Source of the DNA: Paenibacillus kyungheensis
Lineage (GTDB): Bacteria; Bacillota; Bacilli; Paenibacillales; Paenibacillaceae
Length of the DNA stretch: 64,000 bases
Assembly: GCF_028606985.1 (NCBI RefSeq)
Contig: NZ_CP117416.1
Coordinates: forward strand, 5,147,001 to 5,211,000
Reading direction: 5' to 3'
Shown here: piece by piece, positions 15,961 to 24,528 of the stretch
Layout: every line of letters begins with the position of its first letter
Position numbering within the stretch: position 1 is the first letter of the stretch
Notes under the pieces: model-generated
Told to the model about the DNA's origin: nothing
Database searches by the model: none
Seen by the model: only the letters and a program-made list of their open reading frames with translations
Translations under genes and position numbers: made by a program

Positions 15961-16266
15961 TCAATCACCTGCAATATGTATAGCTTTGACATTTGCACCA
16001 CTTAAAGCTTGGAGCAAACGATCTAACGACGAATGATGCATGCAGTCAATAAATGTACGTATTTGCCTCAGATCTTCTACAAAGCATGAGAGTTCATATA
16101 GATTAAGGTAAATATTAGTTTTGTAATAATCTTTAACTTTCTTTAAATAGCTATAACTACTCCAATTGGATGTGTTCGCAAATATAGCATCATGCAAATT
16201 ATTTGGCATTTCTATTAGTCCTATTCTGACTTTTCCTTCATCAAATAATACAATATCTAGTCCCAT
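15961..16266 (-). CDS. Hypothetical protein (putative immunity)
   Basis: A 101-residue protein starting MGLDIVLFDEGKVRIGLIEMP. The ATG at 16266 follows a perfect AGGAGG by four bases, so a longer reading from 16311 is unlikely. MGLDIVLF openings followed by a helical region with paired aromatic residues occur in several uncharacterised small proteins of toxin-immunity clusters. Family not named with confidence. It has its own terminator. Confidence 0.5.
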   Translation of the reverse strand: MGLDIVLFDEGKVRIGLIEMPNNLHDAIFANTSNWSSYSYLKKVKDYYKTNIYLNLYELSCFVEDLRQIRTFIDCMHHSSLDRLLQALSGANVKAIHIAGD

Positions 16267-16444
16267 GGCTCCTCCTAACAATAGTTTTAACCCTAATCTC
16301 TTTGCTCGCAATTGGACTTTGAGAATAAATTCTTTTTAAAACGAAAATCCTTTATCTGCTAATGTAACATTATTTTGAGTTTTAGCTATAAACATAATAA
16401 GTATTAGAGAGAACGTTCTGCTTCTAATAACAGCAGATATAGAC

Positions 16445-16478
16445 AAAAAAGACCTTAAGATGGATTCCCTAAAATTAT
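16445..16478 (-). terminator. Weak cassette terminator 6
   Basis: A6-GACCTTAAGATGG...CCCTAAAATT beginning 11 bases past the barstar stop. It has the same A6-GACCTT edge as terminator 3, but its stem is imperfect. Confidence 0.35.
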
Positions 16479-16488
16479 GAGTTGTTTC

Positions 16489-16992
16489 TTAAATGATTAC
16501 TAGATCAATTCCTAGCTCTTGAAACTTATTTATAACTTTTTGTGCATTACCTTCTGTACTATGGAAAATAATTTTAAAAGGAATTGGAGATGTTTTCATC
16601 GCTCCAAAATCTCTATCCTGTTCCCATTCCATAATAGTATTCTTCATTATATTTAAGAACGTCACTAGACTTTCCATGTTTAACTCTAAAAGAGCCTCTG
16701 AATTGCTAATGAATAACACATAACTCTCAGCATTTAACCAACTAAAATCATTTATGCACTCGTCAAAAGCATTCCAATTCTCTCCGAAATACCAGGGAAA
16801 CTGAAACACCGCAGAAAACTCATTAAATAAATTTTCAGTTGTATTACATTTTGTTCCTCTAACCAGTCTAGCTATCCATTGTTCATTAACCCTTCTCAAA
16901 TCCCATAGTAGGTTTGTAAACTCGGATAAATCACCTTTTTTGATATAAAAATAAGGTTGACCTAAAGTTAGATCTATATTGTTATTAATCAT
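16489..16992 (-). CDS. Barstar-family ribonuclease inhibitor
   Basis: A 167-residue protein with a barstar fold core: FNEFSAVFQFPWYFGENWNAFDECINDFSWL is the diagnostic helix-loop that inserts into the active site of barnase-type RNases, including the acidic residues (FDEC, DFSW). A C-terminal strand (SPIPFKIIFHS) completes the fold. It would act in the cytosol as an immunity protein against an RNase toxin. No barnase gene is in the window, so it either defends against rivals or has lost its partner. It is the first gene of the minus-strand array. Confidence 0.85.
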   Translation of the reverse strand: MINNNIDLTLGQPYFYIKKGDLSEFTNLLWDLRRVNEQWIARLVRGTKCNTTENLFNEFSAVFQFPWYFGENWNAFDECINDFSWLNAESYVLFISNSEALLELNMESLVTFLNIMKNTIMEWEQDRDFGAMKTSPIPFKIIFHSTEGNAQKVINKFQELGIDLVII

Positions 16993-17220
16993 GTATTCGA
17001 CAACCTCATTTCTAGCTAATTTTCACTTTAGAGAATTTTATTTTTGCTGCTCTCGAATAGATTCCCCAATTTTTAAAGAGTCTATCAATATTTGAATCAG
17101 TCGATTATTTCCATTGACCTACGATTCTATTATTTAAGCCAATTACACACTTTTATCCATATTTCTTACAATATATTTATAATATGAAATAGAACTTCAA
17201 TGCAAAAGGAGAGTTTAACG

Positions 17221-17490
17221 ATGCAGCTCACAGCAAATGCGACGTTAATTATCGAAATAGAAGATGTGGATGCGATATGTTGTTATCGGGATCGAGATGG
17301 GTATACATTCGAAGAATCATTACGATTTGAAATTCTATTGCAGGATCTCATTTTGACGCCAAATTGTATATTAACTATCGACTTTCCAGCAGAGATGTTT
17401 ATCGATCCTTATTATGAAGCTGAAAAAATAATGGATGCAGTACAGCATGTGATACAAGAACTCTATACTGCTCCTATTTCGATCTATTAA
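17221..17490 (+). CDS. Hypothetical acidic protein
   Basis: An 89-residue acidic protein (MQLTANATLIIEIEDVDAICCYRDRDG...). The ATG at 17221 is chosen because AAAGGAGAG lies eight bases upstream, inside a longer reading from 17200. No domain, signal or membrane segment recognised. It is the only plus-strand gene near the island edge and is convergent with the 17496 gene, with only five bases between their stops. Confidence 0.55.
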   Translation: MQLTANATLIIEIEDVDAICCYRDRDGYTFEESLRFEILLQDLILTPNCILTIDFPAEMFIDPYYEAEKIMDAVQHVIQELYTAPISIY

Positions 17491-17495
17491 TCACT

Positions 17496-17897
17496 TTACA
17501 GATAATATAACTTGGCTTGCTCTATCCACTCTTCCTTACTAAAATCTTCAAAATCTCCTGCGGATTCACACTTTTCTAAATAAGCCAGTTCGGCTGTAGC
17601 TTCTTCTTCATCTATATCTAGTAGATATAACTTGGTCTGCTCCAAGCCAGCCCCGCATAACAATTGCACATCAATCATCACAAATGAGTCCATACTGAGA
17701 CGTTTGGCTTGCCAGATCAACCTTGTATCTTCTATCTGTCCTAGCGAAAACAACTGCATACATAACAGTCTCATATATTCATGATCTTCCCGCCCAGTAT
17801 TGGCGCATTCTTTCTGTAGTAATGTGCGAATCGTCTGCAAATGCTCTATCTGTGGTGTTAATCCATATATTTCGATAACCTGTTCTAATTGATTCAT
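17496..17897 (-). CDS. Hypothetical helical protein
   Basis: A 133-residue, probably TPR/ARM-like all-helical protein (LEQVIEIYGLTPQIEHLQTIRTLLQKE..., ELAYLEKCESAGDFEDFSKEEWIEQAKLYYL). The start has AAGGAGA upstream. No family is recognised and no catalytic motif is visible. Base composition is closer to the core genes than to the immunity island, so it may mark the island's outer border. Confidence 0.55.
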   Translation of the reverse strand: MNQLEQVIEIYGLTPQIEHLQTIRTLLQKECANTGREDHEYMRLLCMQLFSLGQIEDTRLIWQAKRLSMDSFVMIDVQLLCGAGLEQTKLYLLDIDEEEATAELAYLEKCESAGDFEDFSKEEWIEQAKLYYL

Positions 17898-17937
17898 GTT
17901 TGGTCTCCTTTATCTAAATCAAATAGACTACAGATGC

Positions 17938-18396
17938 CTACTCTCTGCCATGAAGTGTCTCCCATTCTTGCCAGGACATGATTTCCAGATCGGCTCTAGG
18001 CTCATCTTCTAACATCGCTAGTAACTCGACCGAATGACCATCTGGATCTGCAAAATAAATTGAGACCGCAGGCATAAATGGAAATACCGATAACTGTTCA
18101 GCACTTTCTCCAAAAAAGTTCGTCGTCTCAATACCCAAGCCCTCCAGATAACTACGAGCTTGTGGCATATCTTCGAGCTTAATACGAAAAGCAAAATGCT
18201 GTCTTTGCACAAGTGGCGACGGATAATTTTCCCGAATTCCAAGCATCGCCTCTCCCGGCTTACCTACCCAATAAAACTTCGATTTGCGAAAAGGATCATG
18301 ATGGAGCGGAGTGATATGTAACAATTTCTCATAAAATGCTGCGGATCTCTGGTAGTCACTCACATTAATATGCGTTTCAAAAATTCCTTGTATCAT
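17938..18396 (-). CDS. VOC family (glyoxalase/bleomycin-resistance) protein
   Basis: 152 residues with two beta-alpha-beta-beta-beta modules: FETHINVSDYQRSAAFYEKLL at the start and VSIYFADPDGHSVELLA at the end hold the His/Glu metal ligands of the vicinal-oxygen-chelate fold. This family contains metal-dependent lyases, dioxygenases and resistance proteins; the substrate is not predictable. AGAGGAG lies upstream. It may be cotranscribed with the downstream helical protein gene (40 bp gap). Confidence 0.85.
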   Translation of the reverse strand: MIQGIFETHINVSDYQRSAAFYEKLLHITPLHHDPFRKSKFYWVGKPGEAMLGIRENYPSPLVQRQHFAFRIKLEDMPQARSYLEGLGIETTNFFGESAEQLSVFPFMPAVSIYFADPDGHSVELLAMLEDEPRADLEIMSWQEWETLHGRE

Positions 18397-18426
18397 TTAA
18401 AAATCTCCTCTCTATATAAGCAAATA

Positions 18427-19024
18427 TTACAGATGTGATGTATTAGCAAAATCGATTAATGTAAAGTGATCTTTTTCAAAAGATACGATTGTAATCGAAC
18501 ATTCTTTAACAAGGCATGTTTGTAGATGAATAAAATTAGGATGCACTTGATCTAGTTCACTTTCACTTATCACATTTATTAGAAAATCAGTAATCAAACC
18601 TCCATGTGTCACAATAATAGTAGAACTTTCAGGATATTTGAATGATATATCAGATAAACACAAAGCTAATCGATCTCCTGCCATTCTAGCAGAATCTCCT
18701 TGAGATGGCACATAGTCTCTTTCTTGAGTACATTTATCCCACAGAGCAACAAACTCATCAAATGTTTGATCAGGTATATCTCCCCAATTAGCACGCTCAC
18801 GCAATCGAAAATCTTCTATAACCGGTATGTATATAGAATCACTAATAATATGAGCGGTATGTTTAGCTCTTTGAAGAAGGCTTGAATAGATTTGATTGAT
18901 ATTTAATAGTTGAAAATAATGTGCTGTTTTTTTTAGCTTCTATGATACCTTGAGCAGTAATGTCTACATCACCGATCAACTTTTCTTTGATCGCATGTCT
19001 AACAATATAAAATAGATTAGTCAT
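18427..19024 (-). pseudogene. Histidine phosphatase (PGM-like) split by frameshift at an A8 tract
   Basis: The gene starts at the ATG at 19024 (AAGGAG upstream): MTNLFYIVRHAIKEKLIGDVDITAQGIIEAKK, then the frame fails at eight consecutive A (T8 at 18927-18934 on the plus strand). With seven A the reading continues TAHYFQLLNINQIYSSLLQRAKHTAHII...DFRLRERANWGDIP and on through IIVTHGGLITDFL to the stop at 18427. The RHA and THGG motifs are the two catalytic histidines of the phosphoglycerate-mutase-like phosphatases. The break is one added base in a homopolymer: a real mutation, a phase-variable or slippage site, or a sequencing error. Confidence 0.8.
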
Positions 19025-19298
19025 CTTCACTTCTCCTTATCCTATTATTGCATGTATTCTAAAACATTCTTTGTTCTAGATAATCTGAAGAAGAATTAAT
19101 AAATGAAAACATATCTCATGCATTTAAGATATTGAAAGAATATATGGTACGATGAAATATATGTTTACTAATGAGAATATTAGTAAAGAACACTTACATA
19201 TATCTTATTAATATCATTTTAGCAAAGGAGGACATAGTTGTAATACATATATCTAAGAAACGAAGTAACTATTTTATAGAAAAAAGAAGGTATATTAT

Positions 19299-19772
19299 AT
19301 GAAATCTAGCAAGTTAATTTTCCTATTATCTATAACATTATTCTGTGTATCTGCTTGTAATTCACACGATAGTACAAATCAAATATCAAATTCAAATCAT
19401 CAATCGATCACTGATAAAAAAGCATTTAATCCAGAAACTCAAGATCATCAAACATCTGATCAACTTTCATTTGAAACTATACTTGCAGGCAAAAATCCTA
19501 CATCAAACTTTTCAATCGATGCTGAACACAACTTTTTTCAATTGAAAATAATAAACAAAAGTAAATTAATAATTACTTTTAGTCTTGTAAATAATGAAAC
19601 AGGAAAAGAAATTCTTGTAGATCAAGTAAAGCCAAATAAAATATGGACTTGGAACAGCAGTACCACTTATCCGAAAGGGTTAGATTCAGGAAAGTATACT
19701 ATTCAATATAGATCGAATGGTAACAACATGAATGGCATTGCTTACGGGCAACTCAGCTCAACACCTAAATAA
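19299..19772 (+). CDS. Hypothetical lipoprotein
   Basis: A 157-residue secreted lipoprotein: a signal peptide with lipobox VSAC (Cys near residue 20), then a low-complexity Ser/Asn/His/Gln stretch, then a beta-rich domain (FFQLKIINKSKLIITFSLV...KYTIQYRSNGNN). It would be anchored on the outer face of the membrane. Function unknown; a carbohydrate-binding or envelope role would be speculation. The start has GAAGG upstream. It is convergent with the RG-lyase gene and shares a terminator with it. Confidence 0.65.
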   Translation: MKSSKLIFLLSITLFCVSACNSHDSTNQISNSNHQSITDKKAFNPETQDHQTSDQLSFETILAGKNPTSNFSIDAEHNFFQLKIINKSKLIITFSLVNNETGKEILVDQVKPNKIWTWNSSTTYPKGLDSGKYTIQYRSNGNNMNGIAYGQLSSTPK

Positions 19773-19842
19773 TTAGACTAAATGAGATCTTACTTTGAAA
19801 TAAATATAGCTACTAAACTCTATCTAATATCATATTATCATC

Positions 19843-19886
19843 AAAAAGCGGCTTCAAGTTCTATTACGAACTTAAAGCCGCTTTTT
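19843..19886. terminator. Bidirectional rho-independent terminator
   Basis: AAAAAGCGGCTT...AAGCCGCTTTTT with inner AGTTC/GAACT pairing; ends the lipoprotein gene (+) and the PL4 gene (-). Confidence 0.9.
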
Positions 19887-19913
19887 AATCATTTATATAT
19901 CTACTTTCATGCC

Positions 19914-21566
19914 TCAATTCAACAACTCCACCGCATCATATACCCATCCTGCACTAAGCCAATTTCCAAGATCGCTTGAACCGCTAATCGGAGTGAGCGA
20001 GATTGTATTGGTGCCTTCTACTAGAGCGGAAGCGGGGATCGTCCATGAAAATGTAGTGTTGTTGCCACGATAGGTTCCAATCGTAAAGCTACGTGAATTC
20101 GGTTGTGTCGAGGCTGCTGGATTACTTAATATGGTGTTGTTCACAGTCACACTAGGACGACCATTATTGTATGCCGCTGTAATTCCGATATTCAGCACAT
20201 GTGGTAAAGACGCTTGAGCGGCTGTTAGATTAAATGTGATCTTAGTTGGTGAATTTTGCCCTCTAAATTGAATCGCAGGGAACTTATTGGTTGCTCCACC
20301 GACGGCATACGTCACAGGGCCCCAACTTGCATTACGACTATCCGATGGATGACGAACAGCAATAGTCTGTCCATTCAAGAATTCTAGCGGTGTGCCATCC
20401 CATGTGCCGATACGCCATAGTGCTGGTTTGCTTGCAGGATCACCTGAAATGGTTCTTGTATTGATCGTTGTTGTGTTACCTGCGGTGACATTGACACTTT
20501 CTTTATAGACACCTAACTCGCCTTTGTAGACGGTCATGGTATATGTGCCAGGGATCATATCGCGACGGACAGCGGCTCCACTCGATGATGCTGTTGTCCA
20601 GTATTGAGCATTATCATTTGCAAATCCGATAGTATACGGCGAACCACTCACCATGCCAGATAGTCCATTCAATACAACTGTTCCACGACTGGATACCCAA
20701 CCTGTTAATCCCAGTCCAGACATCCAGCTAAAGTCTGGTACACTTGGCGTTGACCCTGTAGTAAAGATCAGCGCATAAGGCCCATGTAGACCAAGTCGCC
20801 AATCTTCTGTCTGCTCATGACCGGAGTTCATATAGTTGTAGACTTCGGTATCTCCACCACTTTGAAATTGAATATCTCGAAAGAAAGGACCTCCTGAACT
20901 TTTCTCCCGATTGCCATACGCCATAAATACACCTACCCCATTACCAGTCACACCGCGAATGCTCAAATCTTTCGCCTGATCGTTGCCAAAATATTTGGAT
21001 ACGGTCTGACCGTTAGATAATCCAAACACATCCTGACTTTCAATCGCTCCTGTATTGTTGCGGATATTCGAATTGGCAGGAACACCTGTTAATACATTGC
21101 CATTTCCTCTGAAAATATAACGCAATTCTCCGACAGAAGGCTCTGCTGTAATATATGTCGCCATATAAATAATATTTTCGCCACTACGTGAGACATAATA
21201 GTGTGTTAACGTGCTTGTTTTGGTAATAATGGTCACTGTGGCACCGGATGGAGATGTATTCCATGTGACGTCTGCCCCTGATCCCAGACCAGAACTGATA
21301 TGAGAACCTTTGCCTGCGGAGCTACTTAATTCGATTCCATTCATTTTGCTAGATGTAATATCTCCATTGTCTTTGTTTACGGTATAGACTAGCCCTGCGC
21401 CTGTATTGACAACAATCGTTGATCCATTGTCTGTTACACCGATAGCCGCGGCATGTCCGGTAGAAGTAGGAAATACACTCGATACACCTATCAATATCAC
21501 TACAATCCACAGCATCAACCATTGGCGCCATCCCCATTGTCTTGCTTGCGATTCAACTTTGTTCAT
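19914..21566 (-). CDS. Secreted rhamnogalacturonan lyase, PL4 family
   Basis: About 550 residues. After a signal peptide (...LIGVSSVFPTSTGHAA) comes the RG-lyase catalytic beta-sandwich domain. It holds NREKSSGGPFFRDIQ, with the Lys corresponding to the catalytic lysine of fungal RG lyase 4, and NSGHEQTEDWRLG, with the catalytic His. A fibronectin-III-like domain follows (RGTVVLNGLSG...), then a C-terminal CBM-like domain (RIGTWDGTPLEFLNG to the end). It cleaves the rhamnogalacturonan-I pectin backbone by beta-elimination outside the cell. The start at 21566 has GGAGGG six bases upstream; a longer frame to 21668 would include the cre box and is rejected. Confidence 0.85.
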   Translation of the reverse strand: MNKVESQARQWGWRQWLMLWIVVILIGVSSVFPTSTGHAAAIGVTDNGSTIVVNTGAGLVYTVNKDNGDITSSKMNGIELSSSAGKGSHISSGLGSGADVTWNTSPSGATVTIITKTSTLTHYYVSRSGENIIYMATYITAEPSVGELRYIFRGNGNVLTGVPANSNIRNNTGAIESQDVFGLSNGQTVSKYFGNDQAKDLSIRGVTGNGVGVFMAYGNREKSSGGPFFRDIQFQSGGDTEVYNYMNSGHEQTEDWRLGLHGPYALIFTTGSTPSVPDFSWMSGLGLTGWVSSRGTVVLNGLSGMVSGSPYTIGFANDNAQYWTTASSSGAAVRRDMIPGTYTMTVYKGELGVYKESVNVTAGNTTTINTRTISGDPASKPALWRIGTWDGTPLEFLNGQTIAVRHPSDSRNASWGPVTYAVGGATNKFPAIQFRGQNSPTKITFNLTAAQASLPHVLNIGITAAYNNGRPSVTVNNTILSNPAASTQPNSRSFTIGTYRGNNTTFSWTIPASALVEGTNTISLTPISGSSDLGNWLSAGWVYDAVELLN

Positions 21567-21599
21567 CATTATCCCTCCATTATTAGAATAGAAGTCATT

Positions 21600-21615
21600 T
21601 TGATAACGCTTACAA
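21600..21615 (-). promoter_or_regulatory. cre (CcpA) site of the RG-lyase gene
   Basis: On the minus strand TTGTAAGCGTTATCAA matches WTGNAARCGNWWNCAW at every position, 34 bp upstream of the start. A roadblock or promoter-proximal catabolite repression site is expected. Confidence 0.85.
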
Positions 21616-21887
21616 AAAACTGAACGACAGGACATTACTCTCAAAGGGCGATGTTTAGTGATTATCATTTATTAGTATAATAAGGAATAAAAAGTAATTT
21701 TCTATATATTATATGAAGTTACCATCGTTTTGAATGGATTTTCGGAATTGTTATACGGTAACTCTGTTTTTTCATCTGCTTTGTATAGTAGAGGTAATTA
21801 TTGTCTAAATATTATAGATAAACGAGGTATAGTAAAAATTTTAGATCATCATTTAAAATAGTAATTTGGATTCATTAATTAAAACAT
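21616..21887. other. Intergenic stretch without gene
   Basis: An A+T-rich upstream region of the RG-lyase gene. I see no ORF, RNA structure or repeat beyond presumed promoter elements. Confidence 0.5.
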
Positions 21888-21920
21888 AAAAAAGCCTTCA
21901 TGCTTACAACGAAGGCTTTT
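21888..21920 (-). terminator. Rho-independent terminator
   Basis: AAAAAAGCCTTC...GAAGGCTTTT hairpin about 100 bases downstream of the siderophore-binding lipoprotein gene. Confidence 0.75.
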
Positions 21921-22017
21921 CTTTGTGTAGATTATATGGTGCTTATATATCTGCTCTTCTATGACTGATAATTGTCTGTCTGCTTACTGTACATCTATGA
22001 TCTGGATAACAGATAAA

Positions 22018-22914
22018 TCACTTCTCATCTAACATCTTTTCCAACTGTTCTAACGCTTGTAGATTACCTGAAGCAGAATAGTCTAACCATGGTTGCTCTG
22101 TGATCATATAGATTTGTTTGTTTTTAACAGCTTTGAGACCTAACCAGATTGGATCGGATTGTAGCTTTTCAAATACTTGATCACTGCCTTCGTCTACCGA
22201 AGAGACCAGTACAAAGATCGCATCTGCATCCAAATCAGGTAAGATTTCTTTGGAGATATTTTCCCAGTTCTTATCGATGGTGGTGACGTTGGGAGAAGGG
22301 GTTAATTTCAAATCTTCAAACAAAATAGGGCCAAGCGGGCGATCCATACCATAGATACGGAATCCTTTTGCTGATACACGCATCGCTAACACTTTACCAT
22401 TGCCAATCTTTTGTTGGAATCGCGTACTGACTTCTTTTGCTTTGGCTTCGTAAGCAGTAATAAATGATTTTGCGTTCTCTGTGCGATCTACGATTTGGGC
22501 GATTGTGCGTAAGTGATCTTGCCATCTTCCTTCATCCAAATTAATCACATGTGTAGTAGCTATCTGCTCAAATTTATCTAATCCATGCTTATCTGCAAAT
22601 TCAGCATCTATAAAAATCTCATCCGGTTGTAATCCGATCAATGCTTCCATATCCGGTTCTTTGGTAAATCCTAAATACTGTATCCCTTGATATTGCTCCC
22701 CTGTAATCGGTAAATAATCGCTTGTTGTTGTTGCCGCAGGTTTAATACCCAATGCCATCAGATCACCTGTTAGAAAAATAGAAATCGAAGCAATCTTTTT
22801 GTTCTCTGTAGCTTCTGTTGTGCTTGTTGTTTCAGTCACTGCTGGTGCTGACCCACAAGCACTCAGTATCCAGATCATACAAATTCCTAGTGTTAACCCT
22901 ATCCACTTTTTCAT
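22018..22914 (-). CDS. Iron-siderophore ABC transporter substrate-binding lipoprotein (stand-alone)
   Basis: 298 residues: signal peptide with lipobox LSAC (Cys about residue 20), then a class III periplasmic-binding-fold protein (IASISIFLTGDLMALGIKP, LIGLQPDEIF, LDEGRWQDHLRTIAQIVDRTENAKSFI, PLGPILFEDLKLTPSP). This layout is that of FhuD/YfiY-type binding proteins that capture Fe-siderophores outside the membrane. A perfect Fur box lies about 100 bp upstream. No permease or ATPase genes adjoin, so it must share components, possibly with the complete system at 53-57 kb. Confidence 0.88.
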   Translation of the reverse strand: MKKWIGLTLGICMIWILSACGSAPAVTETTSTTEATENKKIASISIFLTGDLMALGIKPAATTTSDYLPITGEQYQGIQYLGFTKEPDMEALIGLQPDEIFIDAEFADKHGLDKFEQIATTHVINLDEGRWQDHLRTIAQIVDRTENAKSFITAYEAKAKEVSTRFQQKIGNGKVLAMRVSAKGFRIYGMDRPLGPILFEDLKLTPSPNVTTIDKNWENISKEILPDLDADAIFVLVSSVDEGSDQVFEKLQSDPIWLGLKAVKNKQIYMITEQPWLDYSASGNLQALEQLEKMLDEK

Positions 22915-23012
22915 ACTTAACCCCTTTATGTGTTTATTTCTCTCTGTGGAACGATTGACATATTGTAATGTATATAGAATTAATCTGTGTACTCATCTAT
23001 ATACTCAAACAA

Positions 23013-23039
23013 CCTAATTGATAATTATTATCAATTAGG
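23013..23039. promoter_or_regulatory. Fur box in a 27-bp perfect palindrome
   Basis: The core TGATAATTATTATCA (23019-23033) fits the 7-1-7 Fur consensus TGATAATNATTATCA exactly. The symmetry extends six bases further on both sides (CCTAAT/ATTAGG). It controls the binding-protein gene at 22914. Confidence 0.9.
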
Positions 23040-23147
23040 TTGAATTTTATAGTAGCTTCTATTCGTTGTCAATGGAAATGATTGTTATCATGTAACTCTA
23101 TACATATCACACTTGTTCTGTATCATAATCGATAATTGTAGCTCATT

Positions 23148-23525
23148 CTAATCGTCATTTATATTGTTGAGCAGTTCTTTTCTATATTTCTCTTTGAACT
23201 GATCAGGAATCTGATCAAAAATATGTAAAGGTATTCCACATATAGACTTTAAGATTGTAATCTGCTCATTTGTATAACTATCAAGGAAATCCCAATATAT
23301 CAAAAGAAAATTTTCTTCATGAATATAGTCGAGCCAACCATCTGCAATCCTCTGATCATTTTGGTCAAACACCGCAATCCCTGAAAAATTATCTAGCGGT
23401 TCACCCATATATGTAGTCATTTTTCCTTCTATACAACTATCTGACCAATCGAATTTATAGATATCCTTTTGAATATGATAAAAATTCAAATTCTTTACTA
23501 ATTGACGTTCGATTTCTGCTCTCAA
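23148..23525 (-). CDS. Hypothetical protein
   Basis: A 125-residue cytosolic protein, aromatic- and acidic-rich (FDWSDSCIEGKM..., GWLDYIHEENFLLIYWDFLDSYT), of unrecognised family. The only possible start in the 5' region is a TTG at 23525 with no clear ribosome site, directly preceded by an in-frame TAG. The 5' end may therefore be truncated. No cotranscribed neighbour is evident. Confidence 0.45.
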   Translation of the reverse strand: MRAEIERQLVKNLNFYHIQKDIYKFDWSDSCIEGKMTTYMGEPLDNFSGIAVFDQNDQRIADGWLDYIHEENFLLIYWDFLDSYTNEQITILKSICGIPLHIFDQIPDQFKEKYRKELLNNINDD

Positions 23526-23612
23526 CTAGTTACTCAACGGATAACTTAACCCCAGATCTATATAGTTTGGTTTCAATATATACCTCCATCTATGTGCCTA
23601 TTATAGTTATCT

Positions 23613-23858
23613 TCATTTCTTACTTAGCAAATATATTCCCAAAATGACTACGATTAGAATAGCTAGTATTCGTATCTCATAAGGCAAAAATTTTGTCATC
23701 CATAAAGCTGTAAATATTGTGGATATCGCTAGATAGCCTATCCATTCTGTAGCATCAATATTCTTTTTATTAAGAAATATATTTATATATCCTATTGGGG
23801 GAACTACAATCGATAATACAATAATAACTATTGGTCGCAAATACCATTTTGTTTTCAT
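23613..23858 (-). CDS. Small membrane protein
   Basis: 81 residues with three hydrophobic helices (LRPIVIIVLSIVVPPIGYI; WIGYLAISTIFTALWM; ILAILIVVILGIYLL) and a Lys-rich end. GGAGG lies before the ATG. The family is not recognised; it is somewhat like small inner-membrane DUF proteins adjoining stress genes. Confidence 0.55.
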   Translation of the reverse strand: MKTKWYLRPIVIIVLSIVVPPIGYINIFLNKKNIDATEWIGYLAISTIFTALWMTKFLPYEIRILAILIVVILGIYLLSKK

Positions 23859-23964
23859 TTAACCTCCGTATATTTAATTCTTGTTACATGTATTTAATAA
23901 TAACAGATACTATACCCACCTCTTTAACTGCAATGTCTGTTCCTTAAAATATTTTCTATGTTTT

Positions 23965-24528
23965 TCAAAAGAAAATCAGTTTCAGTCCTACGATTAAAAT
24001 CACTATCCCTATTACTCGTAACCGGATAGCTCCTTTGGGTTCTTCCAATATTAATAAACCTCCTACAGCTCCGATCACATGTAAGCCAATCGTGGTGATT
24101 AAGAACCCAGTAATGTAGACGGCTGGACTGAGCAGTAGAGGAATTTCAAGCCCATGTGCGTAACCATGTGCAAATCCGAAAAGAGCGACTCCACAACTTG
24201 CAATCCATACGGACTGTTGGCGATTCCAGACAATCGCTAATCCTAACAAACACACAGAACAAGCAATATACACTTCCAGATGTGACCATAGCCATCCCTC
24301 TAATCCAACTACACCACCTAGCAACATCATCAAGACAAAGCAAGATGGCACGATATAGATCGCTTTGCCACCAATCTGCGCGCTCCATACTCCAACAGCA
24401 AGCATCGCTACCAGATGATCCACCCCTGTTAATGGATGCAAAAAACCACTGCCCCCAAATCCATGTGCATCGGCAATATTTGTATAGAGTCCTCCTAATA
24501 TCAGTACAAGCACTATAATTCTAATCAT
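23965..24528 (-). CDS. HupE/UreJ family metal permease-like protein
   Basis: A 187-residue membrane protein with signal-like N-terminus and five or six helices. HPLTGVDHLVAMLAVGVWSA and GFAHGYAHGLE are the histidine-rich signature blocks of HupE/UreJ, a family linked to nickel or cobalt uptake for hydrogenase and urease. No urease or hydrogenase genes are in the window. The ATG overlaps the last codons of the upstream 400-residue membrane protein by 8 bp, so the two are translationally coupled and probably cooperate. Confidence 0.85.
   Translation of the reverse strand: MIRIIVLVLILGGLYTNIADAHGFGGSGFLHPLTGVDHLVAMLAVGVWSAQIGGKAIYIVPSCFVLMMLLGGVVGLEGWLWSHLEVYIACSVCLLGLAIVWNRQQSVWIASCGVALFGFAHGYAHGLEIPLLLSPAVYITGFLITTIGLHVIGAVGGLLILEEPKGAIRLRVIGIVILIVGLKLIFF

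Noticed and set aside
13799-16478. Regularly recurring A6-GACCTT hairpins looked like a dispersed repeat or CRISPR-like array
   Set aside because: Spacing is irregular, sequences are only similar, and each lies directly behind a stop codon, so they are terminators.
21567-21668. Extension of the RG-lyase N-terminus to 21668
   Set aside because: It would place the perfect cre site and ribosome site within the coding region, and the extra residues precede a good signal peptide.
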